A stretch of 64,000 bases of DNA, from NCBI RefSeq assembly GCF_019924045.1, contig NZ_JAHXBN010000011.1, forward strand, positions 62,001-126,000, given 5' to 3'. This DNA comes from Dyadobacter fermentans (GTDB lineage Bacteria; Bacteroidota; Bacteroidia; Cytophagales; Spirosomataceae). Every line of letters starts with the position of its first letter. Position 1 is the stretch's first letter. Position numbers and translations under genes: made by a program. Under the pieces are notes generated by a model. The model saw nothing but the letters and a program-made list of their open reading frames with translations. It was not told the DNA's origin and ran no database searches. Below, one piece after another: positions 36,823-46,500 of the stretch.

Positions 36823-37002
36823 AAATGCCGTCAGGCATGTAATATTGGTAGCGTCGGTCACAGTCCAAAAGTTCGCAAATGCCCCTGGGCATGCAACAAC
36901 CGCGAAAGACTCTTGCCAAATTTGTGTTGTTTCATCCCTGACGGGATTTTAGATTACCAAATAACCCCGTCGTACTACCAATATTACATCGCTACGCGAT
37001 TT
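36823..37002 (-). repeat. REP-like intergenic element, copy 2
   Basis: A 180-bp element in reverse orientation to the one at 951-1130. Outer inverted arms are ATGTAATATTGGTAG (36837-36851) and CTACCAATATTACAT (36974-36988), flanked by AAATGCCGTCAGGCATG on the left and the CGCTACGCG palindrome on the right. Inner arms contain GCATGCAACAAC and GTTGTTTCATCCCTGACGGG. It fills most of the 288-bp gap between the thiolase and the small membrane protein. Confidence 0.7.
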
Positions 37003-37033
37003 TCGCCTGATTTATTCACTCATTCACCCGCTC

Positions 37034-37285
37034 TCAAAGCTCTTCCGAACTCTCCGGTAAATGATCGTACTCGCCCTTCCAGGCATAATAACCAAAGATC
37101 ACCAGCCCTGTGCAGATAGGGATGAAAATCAGGATGATGATCGCCCATTGCAGGGTTGTGTTCGTGCGAGCGATACCTTCCGCTGCGGCACCTATTTTGT
37201 CGGCTGCCTGCATGAAAAGAAATATGATAATAACCGGACCGAGTGCGATCCAGAGGAGACCTAATATTTTTTTTAAACCACTCAT
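37034..37285 (-). CDS. Small two-span membrane protein linked to MFS transporter (DUF6814-like)
   Basis: An 83-residue protein with two membrane segments (about residues 5-25 and 46-68) and the short acidic end LPESSEEL. It begins 42 nt after the MFS transporter stop on the same strand. I associate such small proteins next to metabolite:H+ symporters with a Bacteroidota family (DUF6814), but that name is from memory and not tested. It may stabilise or modulate the transporter. Confidence 0.65.
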   Translation of the reverse strand: MSGLKKILGLLWIALGPVIIIFLFMQAADKIGAAAEGIARTNTTLQWAIIILIFIPICTGLVIFGYYAWKGEYDHLPESSEEL

Positions 37286-37327
37286 TTTCTATTGGTTATT
37301 TAAATGTCAAATGCTGTTGTCCGATAC

Positions 37328-38863
37328 TTAATCCATCACATTGTCATCGCGCCGGTTGTCGATGTAAACTGCCCCGATGATAAATGACAATGCGGCTATG
37401 CCAATGGGGTACCAAAGCCCGGAAAGCGGCGTAGATCCCTGAAATGAGGCGATGAGCGTTGCAATAAATGGTACCAGCCCACCGAAAACGCCATTTCCGA
37501 TGTGGTAAGGCAGCGACATAGATGTGTATCGGATCTGCGTCGGGAACAGCTCCACGAGGAATGCCGCAATGGGGCCATACACCATCGTTACGAGCACCAC
37601 CTGGAAGAATACCAGCAAGATGATGACGACATAAGAACTCTGCGACAAGGTTACGTCCTTAATCACCGTCTCCACGGCAGGCACCTCGGCCAATACGTCT
37701 TCCGTGATCACCTCCACCTTCGACTCCTTGAAAGTCATGCCGTTTGTCAGCGTCTTGGTGACGGTAGTCGTGATCAGGGAGTCGGCTTTGCCCGGCACCA
37801 GCCCGCGCTCCACAACCGGCTCGGATTGGCTCAGGAGCATGGTTTTTTGCATTTCCTTCACATTCGTGGCATCGAGGAAATACTGGTAAATGGGACGGTA
37901 GCAAATCACACCCAGCAGCATACCGGCGAGCATGATCCATTTGCGTCCCACTTTATCACTCCACGAACCGAAAATCACAAAAAACGGCGTCGCGAACACG
38001 ATGGCCCACAGCAGGATATACCGCGATTCGTTGAAGTCGAGCTTGCAGGTGTTTTCCAAAAAAGATTGCGCATAGAACTGCCCGGTGTACCACACTACCC
38101 CCTGCCCCATCGTAGCCCCAAATAATGCGACAAGAACCATCTTGAAATTCGCTTTCTTCTGAAAACTTTCTTTCAACGGGTTAGCGGAGACTTTTCCTTC
38201 GGCTTTGAGTTTCGAGAATACCGGCGACTCATGCATTTTCATCCGGATGTAGATCGATACCACCACTAGCAGAATCGATACCAGGAAGGGAATGCGCCAG
38301 CCCCAGTCGGCGAAGTTTTTAGCACCGAGGATATTTTTGGTCAAAACGATTACACCCAGGGAAAGAAATAGCCCTAATGTAGCAGTGGTCTGAATCCAGC
38401 TTGTAAAAAAGCCGCGTCTACCCACCGGCGCATGCTCGGCCACGTATGTAGCCGCGCCGCCGTACTCGCCTCCGAGTGCGAGCCCCTGCACGAGACGGAG
38501 GATCAGCACGAGGATAGGCGCCGCATAACCGATGCTCGAATAGGAAGGAATAAGGCCAATGAGAAACGTGGAACCGCCCATCAGTACGAGTGTCAGGAGG
38601 AACGTGTATTTACGTCCAATTAAGTCGCCCAAGCGACCGAACACTAATGCGCCAAAGGGGCGTACAATAAATCCTGCGGCGAAGATCGCCAGCGTGTTGA
38701 TCAGTGCCGAGGCACCGGCGTCGCTTGGAAAAAGCTGCTGACCGATGATGACCGCCAGGCTCCCGAAAATGTAGAAGTCATACCACTCAATTAAAGTACC
38801 TAATGAAGAAGCAGCGATTACCTGTGTAATGCTTTGGGTAACATTGGATTCGGTTGAACGCAT
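37328..38863 (-). CDS. MFS transporter, metabolite:H+ symporter type, with large internal loop
   Basis: A 511-residue inner-membrane transporter of the major facilitator superfamily (MHS/ProP-like). Family motifs: GTLIEWYDFYIFGSLA in helix 1, RPFGALVFGRLGDLIGRKYTF in loop 2-3, RLVQGLALGGEYGGAATYVAE in helix 4, and GSWSDKVGRKW in the second half. Between the seventh/eighth and following helices lies an unusual hydrophilic insert of about 75 residues (about 327-402; KEMQKTMLLSQ through VEVITEDVLAEV). MHS members carry dicarboxylates, proline or betaine; the substrate is not evident. It is cotranscribed with the small membrane protein at 37034-37285. Confidence 0.9.
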   Translation of the reverse strand: MRSTESNVTQSITQVIAASSLGTLIEWYDFYIFGSLAVIIGQQLFPSDAGASALINTLAIFAAGFIVRPFGALVFGRLGDLIGRKYTFLLTLVLMGGSTFLIGLIPSYSSIGYAAPILVLILRLVQGLALGGEYGGAATYVAEHAPVGRRGFFTSWIQTTATLGLFLSLGVIVLTKNILGAKNFADWGWRIPFLVSILLVVVSIYIRMKMHESPVFSKLKAEGKVSANPLKESFQKKANFKMVLVALFGATMGQGVVWYTGQFYAQSFLENTCKLDFNESRYILLWAIVFATPFFVIFGSWSDKVGRKWIMLAGMLLGVICYRPIYQYFLDATNVKEMQKTMLLSQSEPVVERGLVPGKADSLITTTVTKTLTNGMTFKESKVEVITEDVLAEVPAVETVIKDVTLSQSSYVVIILLVFFQVVLVTMVYGPIAAFLVELFPTQIRYTSMSLPYHIGNGVFGGLVPFIATLIASFQGSTPLSGLWYPIGIAALSFIIGAVYIDNRRDDNVMD

Positions 38864-38942
38864 GGGTTTAGGAAAGGTGAGGAATTAAACAATTTAGGTG
38901 AATAAGGCACAACCTTCATTTCAATACTCATAACCCATGCAT

Positions 38943-38971
38943 AAAAAAGCCCCTGGAAATGATCCAGAGGC
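38943..38971 (-). terminator. Terminator of the acidic-protein gene
   Basis: On the minus strand, GCCTCTGGA pairs with TCCAGGGGC around a 5-nt loop (one mismatch) and is followed by six T. It lies 24 nt after the stop of 38995-39282. Confidence 0.85.
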
Positions 38972-38994
38972 AGGTCTTAATTTTCAAACGATTA

Positions 38995-39282
38995 TCAGAA
39001 ATCGTCGTCGTCATCATCGAAGTCGTCCAGTCTTCTAAGGAGTTCGTCACCGTCCTCGATAACTACTTCGCGATCTTCTATATCTTCATCATACTCGTCG
39101 ATGACTTTTTCATCGTCGATATCCTCATCAAAGTCCTCATCTTCGTCGTCATCATCTCCGTAAGGATCTTGCGCTACCGGACGGGTCTTTTTTGTGCTCC
39201 CTTGGTAGTCAGGGAAAACAGCTGGTTCTAAAATCGCCTCGCTGATGTCAGCAAAGGCCAGTTCTCCACTTTCGCGTATCAT
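38995..39282 (-). CDS. Highly acidic small protein
   Basis: A 95-residue cytoplasmic protein with an ordinary N-terminal third (IRESGELAFADISEAILEPAV) and a C-terminal half dominated by Asp and Glu (runs such as DDDDEDEDFDEDIDDE, and an end of DDFDDDDDDF). No domain recognised. A clean Met start and a strong terminator directly after it support a real, expressed gene. Such tails can mimic nucleic acid, bind cations or basic proteins; function here is unknown. Confidence 0.72.
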   Translation of the reverse strand: MIRESGELAFADISEAILEPAVFPDYQGSTKKTRPVAQDPYGDDDDEDEDFDEDIDDEKVIDEYDEDIEDREVVIEDGDELLRRLDDFDDDDDDF

Positions 39283-39574
39283 GACAGTGTTCTGTTGTTA
39301 AATGGTTTCAATTTTAAACGTACGACCTAAATTATTAAAATATTCCGCTACCCTATTCTCTTTCCTGTCGAAAGATTTCATCAATAATTGACACTACAAA
39401 AATAATGATTTGGTAAAATGTAAAAACCTCTTGAAATTGCCAACAAGAAAAAAAATCGTCGCCTGTTACGCCGGAATGCCTGCATCGCCGGATAATTATC
39501 GGTCCATCTGACTGCAAATGAACACACTTGACCATACCTGAACGAGTTTTCCCAATCCTAACCCTTTTTATTGA

Positions 39575-40312
39575 ATGTTGAAAAAAATTGTTCTCATGGG
39601 ACTGCTCGCGTGCGGCCTCATGTACCGGGGACACGCTGCCAGCCCCGTTCCCGACTCCTCTCTGACGGTTAAGAAAACGACCGACTTCCAAGTAAACGGC
39701 GAAGGTACCGCCTCCAACTGGTCGGCTGCGCAGTGGTTTAACCTCACCGTCCAGAAAGGCCCCAACCAACCCGCTCCCGGCAAGCAGTTCCCTACCCGGG
39801 TCAAAATCCTCTACTCCGACAAGGGCATGTATTTCCTCTTCGATTGTACCGACCAAAAACTGACTTCAACGATCATGGAAGATTTCGGTGCTTTGTTCAA
39901 AGAGGATGTCGTGGAAGTATTTCTCTGGCCCGACACTTCGGTACCGATTTACCTCGAATATGAAGTTTCACCGTTGAATTACGAGCTCGCCATCCTCGTA
40001 CCGAACATCAAAGGACGCGCACAGGGCTGGAAACCATGGCATTACAACGAGCGCAACCGCGTGCAGCACGAAACCAGCGCACAAGGCGGACAGAAAAAGA
40101 GTATGGCGGCCGTAGATGGCTGGAAAGCCGAATTTTTTATTCCATTCGCATTGATGAATCCTATTGCGAATACAGCCCCTAAACCGGGCGAAAAATGGCG
40201 CGGCAATTTCTACCGCATCGATTACGACAGCGAAACAGCCTATTACTCCTGGCAAAAAACCGGCGGCAGCTTCCACGAATTCAATAAATTCGGCACGTTA
40301 GTGTTTGAATAA
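39575..40312 (+). CDS. Exported CBM9-like (DOMON-type) carbohydrate-binding protein
   Basis: A 245-residue protein with a Sec signal (cleavage near GHAAS, residue 21) and one CBM9-like beta-sandwich domain (about 40-240). Characteristic stretches are RVKILYSDKGMYFLFDCTDQKL, DVVEVFLWPDTS, YLEYEVSPLNYELA, GWKAEFFIPFALM and WRGNFYRIDYD. CBM9-like domains bind sugar ends or haem-linked partners and often stand alone in Bacteroidota. It is followed 35 nt later by a lactonase-like propeller, likely an operon for periplasmic sugar handling. Confidence 0.85.
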   Translation: MLKKIVLMGLLACGLMYRGHAASPVPDSSLTVKKTTDFQVNGEGTASNWSAAQWFNLTVQKGPNQPAPGKQFPTRVKILYSDKGMYFLFDCTDQKLTSTIMEDFGALFKEDVVEVFLWPDTSVPIYLEYEVSPLNYELAILVPNIKGRAQGWKPWHYNERNRVQHETSAQGGQKKSMAAVDGWKAEFFIPFALMNPIANTAPKPGEKWRGNFYRIDYDSETAYYSWQKTGGSFHEFNKFGTLVFE

Positions 40313-40347
40313 CAGCATTATAATCTATCTCAATCTTTTCCTGAATC

Positions 40348-41451
40348 ATGAAACGAACCATTCTTTCATTCATCCTTTTATTGTCGGCTATGACAGCTTT
40401 TGCGCAGAAACCCAAAAAGGAAATACTGTACCTCGGTACCTATACGCAGAAGGGCGAGGGTATTTATGTGTATGAATTCGACCGCAGCGATTATTCCTTC
40501 AAGGAGTTGCAGGTGCTGACGAGTAAAACCAGCCCCTCATTCCTTGAATTTCATCCCAACAAAAAGTACCTCTACGCCGCCAATGAGGGAAACAGCACGG
40601 TTTCGGCCTATGCTATCGACCAGACTTCCGGCAAACTCACCGCATTGAATACCCAGCCCGCGCAAGGCCGCGGTCCGTGCCACGTCAGCGTTGATCCAAA
40701 GGGTCGTTTCATTTATTTATCGAACTACGGAAGCGGCGATCTGGCCGTGTACAAACTGAACCAGGACGGCAGTATCGGCGCATTGGCAGACACCATCCAG
40801 GACAAGGGCCGTCCCGATCAGAAACCGCATATGCACTCGATTATCCCTTCGGCGGATGGCAAATACATTTACGCCTCCGACCTGGGCATCGACAAGATCA
40901 TGGTGTATGCCGTTGATCCAAAGACCGGTAAACTCACTCCCGGTGCCGTTCCTTATGCGGAGGTGAAAGCGGGCGACGGCCCCCGGCACTTCGCAATTCA
41001 CCCCAACGGCAACTTTGGTTATTCGGCCTGCGAGCTGGCTTCCGTCGTGAATTCTTTTAAGATCGTGAAGGGTAGCGGTGCATTGGTGCCCTTCGAGCGC
41101 GTGACCATGCTGCCTTCGGATTTCACGAGTAAAAGCTACGCTGCGGATATTCATTTCTCGCCCGACGGCAAGTTTCTCTATGCATCCAACCGCGGCCATG
41201 AAAGCCTCGCTATTTACGCGGTAGATGCCAAAACCGGCAAGCTGACGGTGGCAGGGCATGCAGATACGCACGGCAAGCACCCCCGCAATTTCCTGATCGA
41301 CGCGAAGGGTGAATTCGCGATCGTGACCAACCGCGACAACGACAATGCGGTGTTTTTCAAGCGCGACGCTGCGACAGGCCAATTGACTTATACCGGGAAA
41401 GAAATCAGCGCGCCTACGCCAGTGTGCGTGAAGCAACTGTTCCTCAACTAG
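40348..41451 (+). CDS. Secreted lactonase-family seven-bladed beta-propeller
   Basis: A 367-residue protein with a Sec signal peptide (cleavage near TAFAQ, residue 20) followed by a YbhE/6-phosphogluconolactonase-type propeller: LYLGTYTQKGEGIYVYEFD, SFLEFHPNKKYLYAANEG, GPCHVSVDPKGRFIYLSNYGSG, KPHMHSIIPSADGKYIYASDLG and GPRHFAIHPNGNFGYSACE. Export means it does not serve the cytoplasmic pentose phosphate pathway; it may hydrolyse an extracytoplasmic sugar lactone. A long hairpin follows the gene. Confidence 0.9.
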   Translation: MKRTILSFILLLSAMTAFAQKPKKEILYLGTYTQKGEGIYVYEFDRSDYSFKELQVLTSKTSPSFLEFHPNKKYLYAANEGNSTVSAYAIDQTSGKLTALNTQPAQGRGPCHVSVDPKGRFIYLSNYGSGDLAVYKLNQDGSIGALADTIQDKGRPDQKPHMHSIIPSADGKYIYASDLGIDKIMVYAVDPKTGKLTPGAVPYAEVKAGDGPRHFAIHPNGNFGYSACELASVVNSFKIVKGSGALVPFERVTMLPSDFTSKSYAADIHFSPDGKFLYASNRGHESLAIYAVDAKTGKLTVAGHADTHGKHPRNFLIDAKGEFAIVTNRDNDNAVFFKRDAATGQLTYTGKEISAPTPVCVKQLFLN

Positions 41452-41484
41452 TTCAATACCCGATACCGCCTCCTTGAGAAATGG

Positions 41485-41543
41485 GCGCCAGTGGCTGAAA
41501 AAACAATATTGAATAAATTTTTCAGCGATTGGCGCTTATTTTG
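41485..41543 (+). terminator. Long hairpin after the lactonase gene
   Basis: GCGCCAGTGGCTGAAAAA (41485-41502) pairs with TTTTTCAGCGATTGGCGC (41518-41535) at 16 of 18 positions, followed by TTATTTTG. It sits 34 nt after the lactonase stop and is the main feature of the 302-bp gap before locus 3. The remaining AT-rich part (41544-41753) shows no clear promoter or gene. Confidence 0.7.
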
Positions 41544-41753
41544 TATCAACTTTTTTAATTTTAGAAATCCTAATGCTATTCTTCGTTATTATTTAAAATA
41601 CACCAAATAAAATATTATTATTTTGATGTCTGGCACAAAAATTGACTTGTACAGATTCTAAATAAGCTAATATTAGCCGATCACTCCGGACGCCCCGACA
41701 AGGTCATTGAATAAAGTTTTGGAATTACCTGATACCCAATTTAGCCACAGTTT

Positions 41754-42296
41754 ATGATGAACGGCCAGGATGATTTGCTTCTTATTTCCCTGATCAAGCA
41801 AGGAGATAACCGGGCGCTGGACTGCCTTTTCCGGAAATACTATTACGCACTATGCCGTTTTGCCACTTACCTCAACAACCGTAAGGACCTCGCAGAAGAA
41901 ATTGTAGCCGATGTTTTTTTCAGGATCTGGGAAAAACGCGACAGTCTGACGGTCGAAAAGAATGTCCGCTCGTACCTCTTCACGGCCACGCGGCACACCT
42001 GCATTAACTACATGAAGCAGGAAAAACACATTATGGAAGAGCTCAGCGACGATATTATCGAAGAAACGCCCGGTCCGGACGATGAACTGATGTATCACGA
42101 GCTCGAAACCCGCATTACCGATCTCATCAATTATCTCCCGCAAAAAAGAAAGGCGATCTTCCAGCTCAACCGCTTCGAAGGATTTACCTACAATGAAATC
42201 GCCGAAATCCTCTCCCTTTCTGCCAAAACAGTAGAAAACCAAATGGGTAAAGCCATTAAGCAGCTAAAACTTCTGCAAAAAACTTATCAGATTTAA
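41754..42296 (+). CDS. FecI-like ECF sigma factor, locus 3
   Basis: A 180-residue ECF sigma factor. Sigma-2: LDCLFRKYYYALCRFATYLN and LAEEIVADVFFRIWEKRDSL (about residues 20-65). Sigma-4: LPQKRKAIFQLNRFEGFTYN and EIAEILSLSAKTVENQM (about 128-165). Unlike the other three sigma factors in this window, it has no hydrophobic C-terminal tail (ends LLQKTYQI). FecR starts 69 nt downstream. ATG 41754 or 41757 could be the start. Confidence 0.93.
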   Translation: MMNGQDDLLLISLIKQGDNRALDCLFRKYYYALCRFATYLNNRKDLAEEIVADVFFRIWEKRDSLTVEKNVRSYLFTATRHTCINYMKQEKHIMEELSDDIIEETPGPDDELMYHELETRITDLINYLPQKRKAIFQLNRFEGFTYNEIAEILSLSAKTVENQMGKAIKQLKLLQKTYQI

Positions 42297-42365
42297 AAAA
42301 AATTCTGGAAGGATGGGGGTATGCCCATTTTTTCTTTGTCCTAACATTAGAAAGCTCTGAATTTG

Positions 42366-43400
42366 ATGTCCGATCACACACCATGGCCCCTTATCGCCAA
42401 GTATTTGGCTGGCGAATGCAGCCCGGAAGAAAAACTGGCTATGGAATGGTGGCTTGAAGAATATGATAATCTGTTGTTATTCCGGCAGATAGAAGCAGCC
42501 TGGAAGCAGGAAAAAGAACCGGAAAACGATCCGGCATTCAGCCTGGACAGCGGGCTTTCGAAGTTGCACGCCAAGATGGCAGAGCAGGAAAGCCGGACCG
42601 AAGAAGAAATTCAGGAGCGACCCCGGTATTTCAAGCTCAGCTCATGGATGGCCGCCGCTGCGGTTTTGCTGGCAACAGGGCTGGGGTATTTCCTGGTAAG
42701 CAGGCAGCATGATTCACGGAGCATCGCCCGCGTGCCGATGGAAACCCGCACCAGCGGCGCCAAAGACATTGTGAGTGTAGAATTGCCTGACGGGACGCAG
42801 GTATGGCTTAATAAAAACAGCAAACTCGAATATCCTAAGGCATTCGACGGGGACGAAAGGCAGGTTTACCTGCAGGGAGAAGCGTTTTTCGAGGTTGTGC
42901 CCAACCCGGAGAAACCGTTTATCGTGAAGAGCGAGAAGATTTCGACCCGGGTTTTGGGGACGTCATTCGATGTAAAAGCCTATAATGGGGACGAGACTGC
43001 ATCGGTGTCGGTTGCGACCGGAAAAGTGGAGGTTAGCAAGGAAATCGAGGAAGGCGAGCCCGTCCGGATTACGCAACTGACGCCCGAGCAGGAACTCGTG
43101 ATTAATACAGAAAAAGACGAAACGTATATTAATATCGTTAGCGTCGCAAACATTGCACCGTGGCACCTTGGCCAGCTTGTTTTCAGGGACAATACTTACG
43201 ATGAAGTGATGCAGGCACTGCGTGAGCGCTTCGGAAAGAAGATTGTATTTAAAAGCAGCATTGGCAAATGCCGTGTAATGGCCAGTTTCAATTCCAATGC
43301 GTCATTAAATGATGTGCTAAAATTGCTGAGTATGTCCAATTCTTTTGATTATGTGATCGGTAGAGACGTTGTGACCATCACAGGAGGCACATGCCGCTAG
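42366..43400 (+). CDS. FecR-family anti-sigma factor, locus 3
   Basis: A 344-residue anti-sigma factor with N-terminal WPLIAKYLAGECSPEEKLAMEWW, a membrane span at about residues 95-112 (LSSWMAAAAVLLATGLGYFLV), a FecR domain (LQGEAFFEVVPNPEKPFIV and VLGTSFDVKAYNGDE) and a DUF4974 domain ending GGTCR. Of the three cysteines seen in the DUF4974 domains of the other FecRs, only GKC and the penultimate Cys remain. ATG 42366 is used in preference to an overlapping TTG at 42363. It controls the sigma factor upstream in response to the SusC downstream. Confidence 0.92.
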   Translation: MSDHTPWPLIAKYLAGECSPEEKLAMEWWLEEYDNLLLFRQIEAAWKQEKEPENDPAFSLDSGLSKLHAKMAEQESRTEEEIQERPRYFKLSSWMAAAAVLLATGLGYFLVSRQHDSRSIARVPMETRTSGAKDIVSVELPDGTQVWLNKNSKLEYPKAFDGDERQVYLQGEAFFEVVPNPEKPFIVKSEKISTRVLGTSFDVKAYNGDETASVSVATGKVEVSKEIEEGEPVRITQLTPEQELVINTEKDETYINIVSVANIAPWHLGQLVFRDNTYDEVMQALRERFGKKIVFKSSIGKCRVMASFNSNASLNDVLKLLSMSNSFDYVIGRDVVTITGGTCR

Positions 43401-43427
43401 GCGCCACCGCCCCATCCTACTTTTGAG

Positions 43428-43478
43428 CATCCCTAACAGAATCCTTGCAGCCGCGCACCGCTGCACGCAGGGTGTTTT
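43428..43478 (+). promoter_or_regulatory. Nested hairpin before susC, locus 3
   Basis: TGCAGC (43446-43451) pairs with GCTGCA (43460-43465). Outside it, CATCCCT can pair with AGGGTG (43469-43474), followed by TTTT. It resembles an attenuator or weak terminator between fecR and susC. It lacks the A-tract and two-hairpin order of the leaders in loci 1, 2 and 4. Confidence 0.4.
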
Positions 43479-43554
43479 GACTATGAATTATTATGAAGTT
43501 GAAATAATAATTGAATCCCTCAAATCCATTTAACCTCAATCTACTCAAAACAGT

Positions 43555-46500
43555 ATGCGAAAAAAGTTACCCGACACCCACCTGAACACAGGAACGGCAC
43601 TCAGGCGAGGCTTGGCCTTGATGATGGCATGTTTGATGTTCGTACAACCGCTCTTTGCTTCTACCATGCGATCCATTCAAGGCATCGAAGAAGTAAAAAT
43701 CTCACTCGATCTGAAAGATGTGACACTTCAAAGTGCCTTTATTGCGATCGAAAAAAAGAGTGATTTCAAGTTCATCACAAGCATCGAACGTATCGATAAG
43801 AAACGGAAGATTTCTATTCATGCCGAGAAGAAGCCGGTAAAGGAAGTACTGGAAATCATTTTGAACGGTACCGGACTGGGTTACACGCAGGTAGACAACA
43901 ACATCGTGATCAGCACCAGACAGGAAAAGGCGGCGAGCCAGATCATCCAACCTGCGGCAGCTGTGAATCTGGCCAAGGAAATTAATGGAACCGTAAAAGA
44001 CAATGCTGGCGCCGGTATTCCGGGCACAAATATCCTTGTGAAAGGGACCACTCAGGGCACCACGACGGGTGCCGACGGTACTTACACCATTAACGTACCC
44101 GACGAAAACGCCGTGCTGGTGTTTTCATCAATTGGTTATGTATCGCAGGAAATCGCGGTGGGCAGCAAAACGACTATTGACGTAACGTTGGTGGAAGACG
44201 TGAAACAACTCGGCGAAGTAGTGGTAACCGCATTGGGTATCGAGCGCAATGCGAAGACGCTCACGTACGCGACTCAGCAGATCGACGGTAAAAAGCTCAC
44301 GGACGTGCGTGACGCAAACTTTGTGAACACGCTTTCGGGGAAAGTGGCCGGTGCGGTCATTACGCAAGGTTCGTCAGGTCCGGGTTCGGCAACACGCGTC
44401 GTACTTCGCGGTAACCGCTCTATTGCCGGTAACAACAATGCATTGTTCGTTGTGGACGGTGTACCCATCGATAACACGGCTCGCAGCCAGGTAACGAGCG
44501 ATTTCGGGGGTATCAACGGCAGCGATGGCGCGGCCAACATTAACCCGGATGACATCGAGTCTATGAATGTCCTGAAAGGTGCGGCAGCTTCCGCGCTGTA
44601 TGGAAGCCGTGCGGCCAACGGGGTTATTATGATCACTACTAAAAAAGGAAAGGCGGGTAAGGTATCGGCCGATATCAATTCGGGTGTTGTAGTAGAATCC
44701 CCATTTCTGCTTCCTAAACTTCAAAATACTTACGGACAAGGAAGCGGCGGCAAGGAAAGTAACAATTCGAGCCAGAGCTGGGGACCTGCAATGCAGACGT
44801 TTCCGGATAATATCAAGGACTTCTATCGCAAAGCAGTTTCAACCAACAACTCGATCGGCGTTTCGGCTGGTTCTGAAAAAATCCAGACATATCTTTCGTA
44901 CACCAACAATTATAACCAGGGTATCCTGCCGAACAACAAGCTCATGCGGCATACCTTCAACCTCCGCCTGAATACGCAGATTACCAAGCGTCTCTCAGCC
45001 GATGCCAAAATCACTTATATCAACTCCGATATCCAGAACAAACCACGTTCGGGTGAAGAGAGCTCTGTAACTATGAACTTGTACAAAGTCCCGCGCAGCG
45101 TGGATTTGAACCAATACAAAACTTTCGAGGATGCGGCGGGCAAGCCTACCTATTGGGCAAGTTCTGGTATTTATATGAACCCTTACTGGACGATCAACCG
45201 GACGTTTGATTCGGAAAAACGTAATCGCGTGATTTCATTAGGCTCGGTCAAATATGAACTGACGGACTGGCTGAATGTCCAGGGCCGTATCAGCTATGAC
45301 TGGTATGCTGATCGCGTAAATCGTGGATTCTACAACAACACGTTGCTTTTTGCAGGATCGGGTGGTTCGTATGCCGACTGGACAGCCGAAACTACCGAAC
45401 GCAACATGGACGTGATCGTTTCGGGTAACAACAATTTGGGTAAAGACCTGCATTTAACCTATAACTTCGGTGCCGGCCAGACTTACCAGAAATACTCCCA
45501 GATAGGCGGAACGACAACGGGCCTTACAGTTCCTAACTTCTTCGACTTGTCGTTTGCTGCCGCATTGACCCAGGTAACTGCATTCAGTCAGAAAGAATTG
45601 CAATATGTATTCGGAACAGCGTCATTGTCATACCGCGACTTCATTACCATCGACGGTTCTGTCCGCAACGACTGGTCTTCGACATTGCCTAAACCTTACT
45701 CTTACGCTTACTTTTCTTTTGGCGGTAACGTAATCCTTTCCGAAGCGTTGAAGTTACCGGAAGTGATCAGCTTCGCGAAACTACGCGGGTCGTGGGCACA
45801 AGTAGGTAACGATACCGATCCTTACCGGTTGCTGCAAACCTACACATTCGCGCAAGGTGGTAATGGCGGTGGCTACATCAGCCGCAACACGACACGTCCC
45901 GCTGCGAATCTGAAACCGGAGATTTCGTCTTCGACAGAGTTAGGTCTTGATTTGCGCCTGTTCTCCGGAAAATTGGGATTGGATTTTACTTATTACAATA
46001 CAAACACCGTGAACCAGTTGCTCACATTGCCGCAAGCAACACCAACCGGCTTCCAGAACCAGTTTATCAATGCGGGTAAGATCAATAATAAAGGTTTCGA
46101 GATTTCTTTGACTGCTTCTCCATTGAAAGGCAAGGCATTGACCTGGGACGCGACGCTGAACTTCGCCCGCAACGTGAACAAGATCGTGAAGCTTCACGAG
46201 ACGATCAAAACAGCCAACCTGGGCGGAAACACCCGTACCACCACGGCCATTGTGCGTGAAGGCGGCTCATATGGCGATTTGCAGGCATTCGGCTGGAAAA
46301 AAGATGCAAACGGCAACTACATCGTGAATGCGAAAGGGCTTCCGGTAGCTACCGCGTTCGATAATATCGTGGGTAACTTCAACCCTAAATTTACCATTGG
46401 CCTTAACAACTCTTTCTCTTACAAAAACTTTGTATTCAGCTTCCTGGTAGACGGCCGTGTGGGTGGTGTAATGACTTCCGGAACCGATGGCAACCTGGCA

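Noticed and set aside
40348..41451. 6-phosphogluconolactonase of the pentose phosphate pathway
   Set aside because: A clear signal peptide places the protein outside the cytoplasm, so the pgl name was not assigned.
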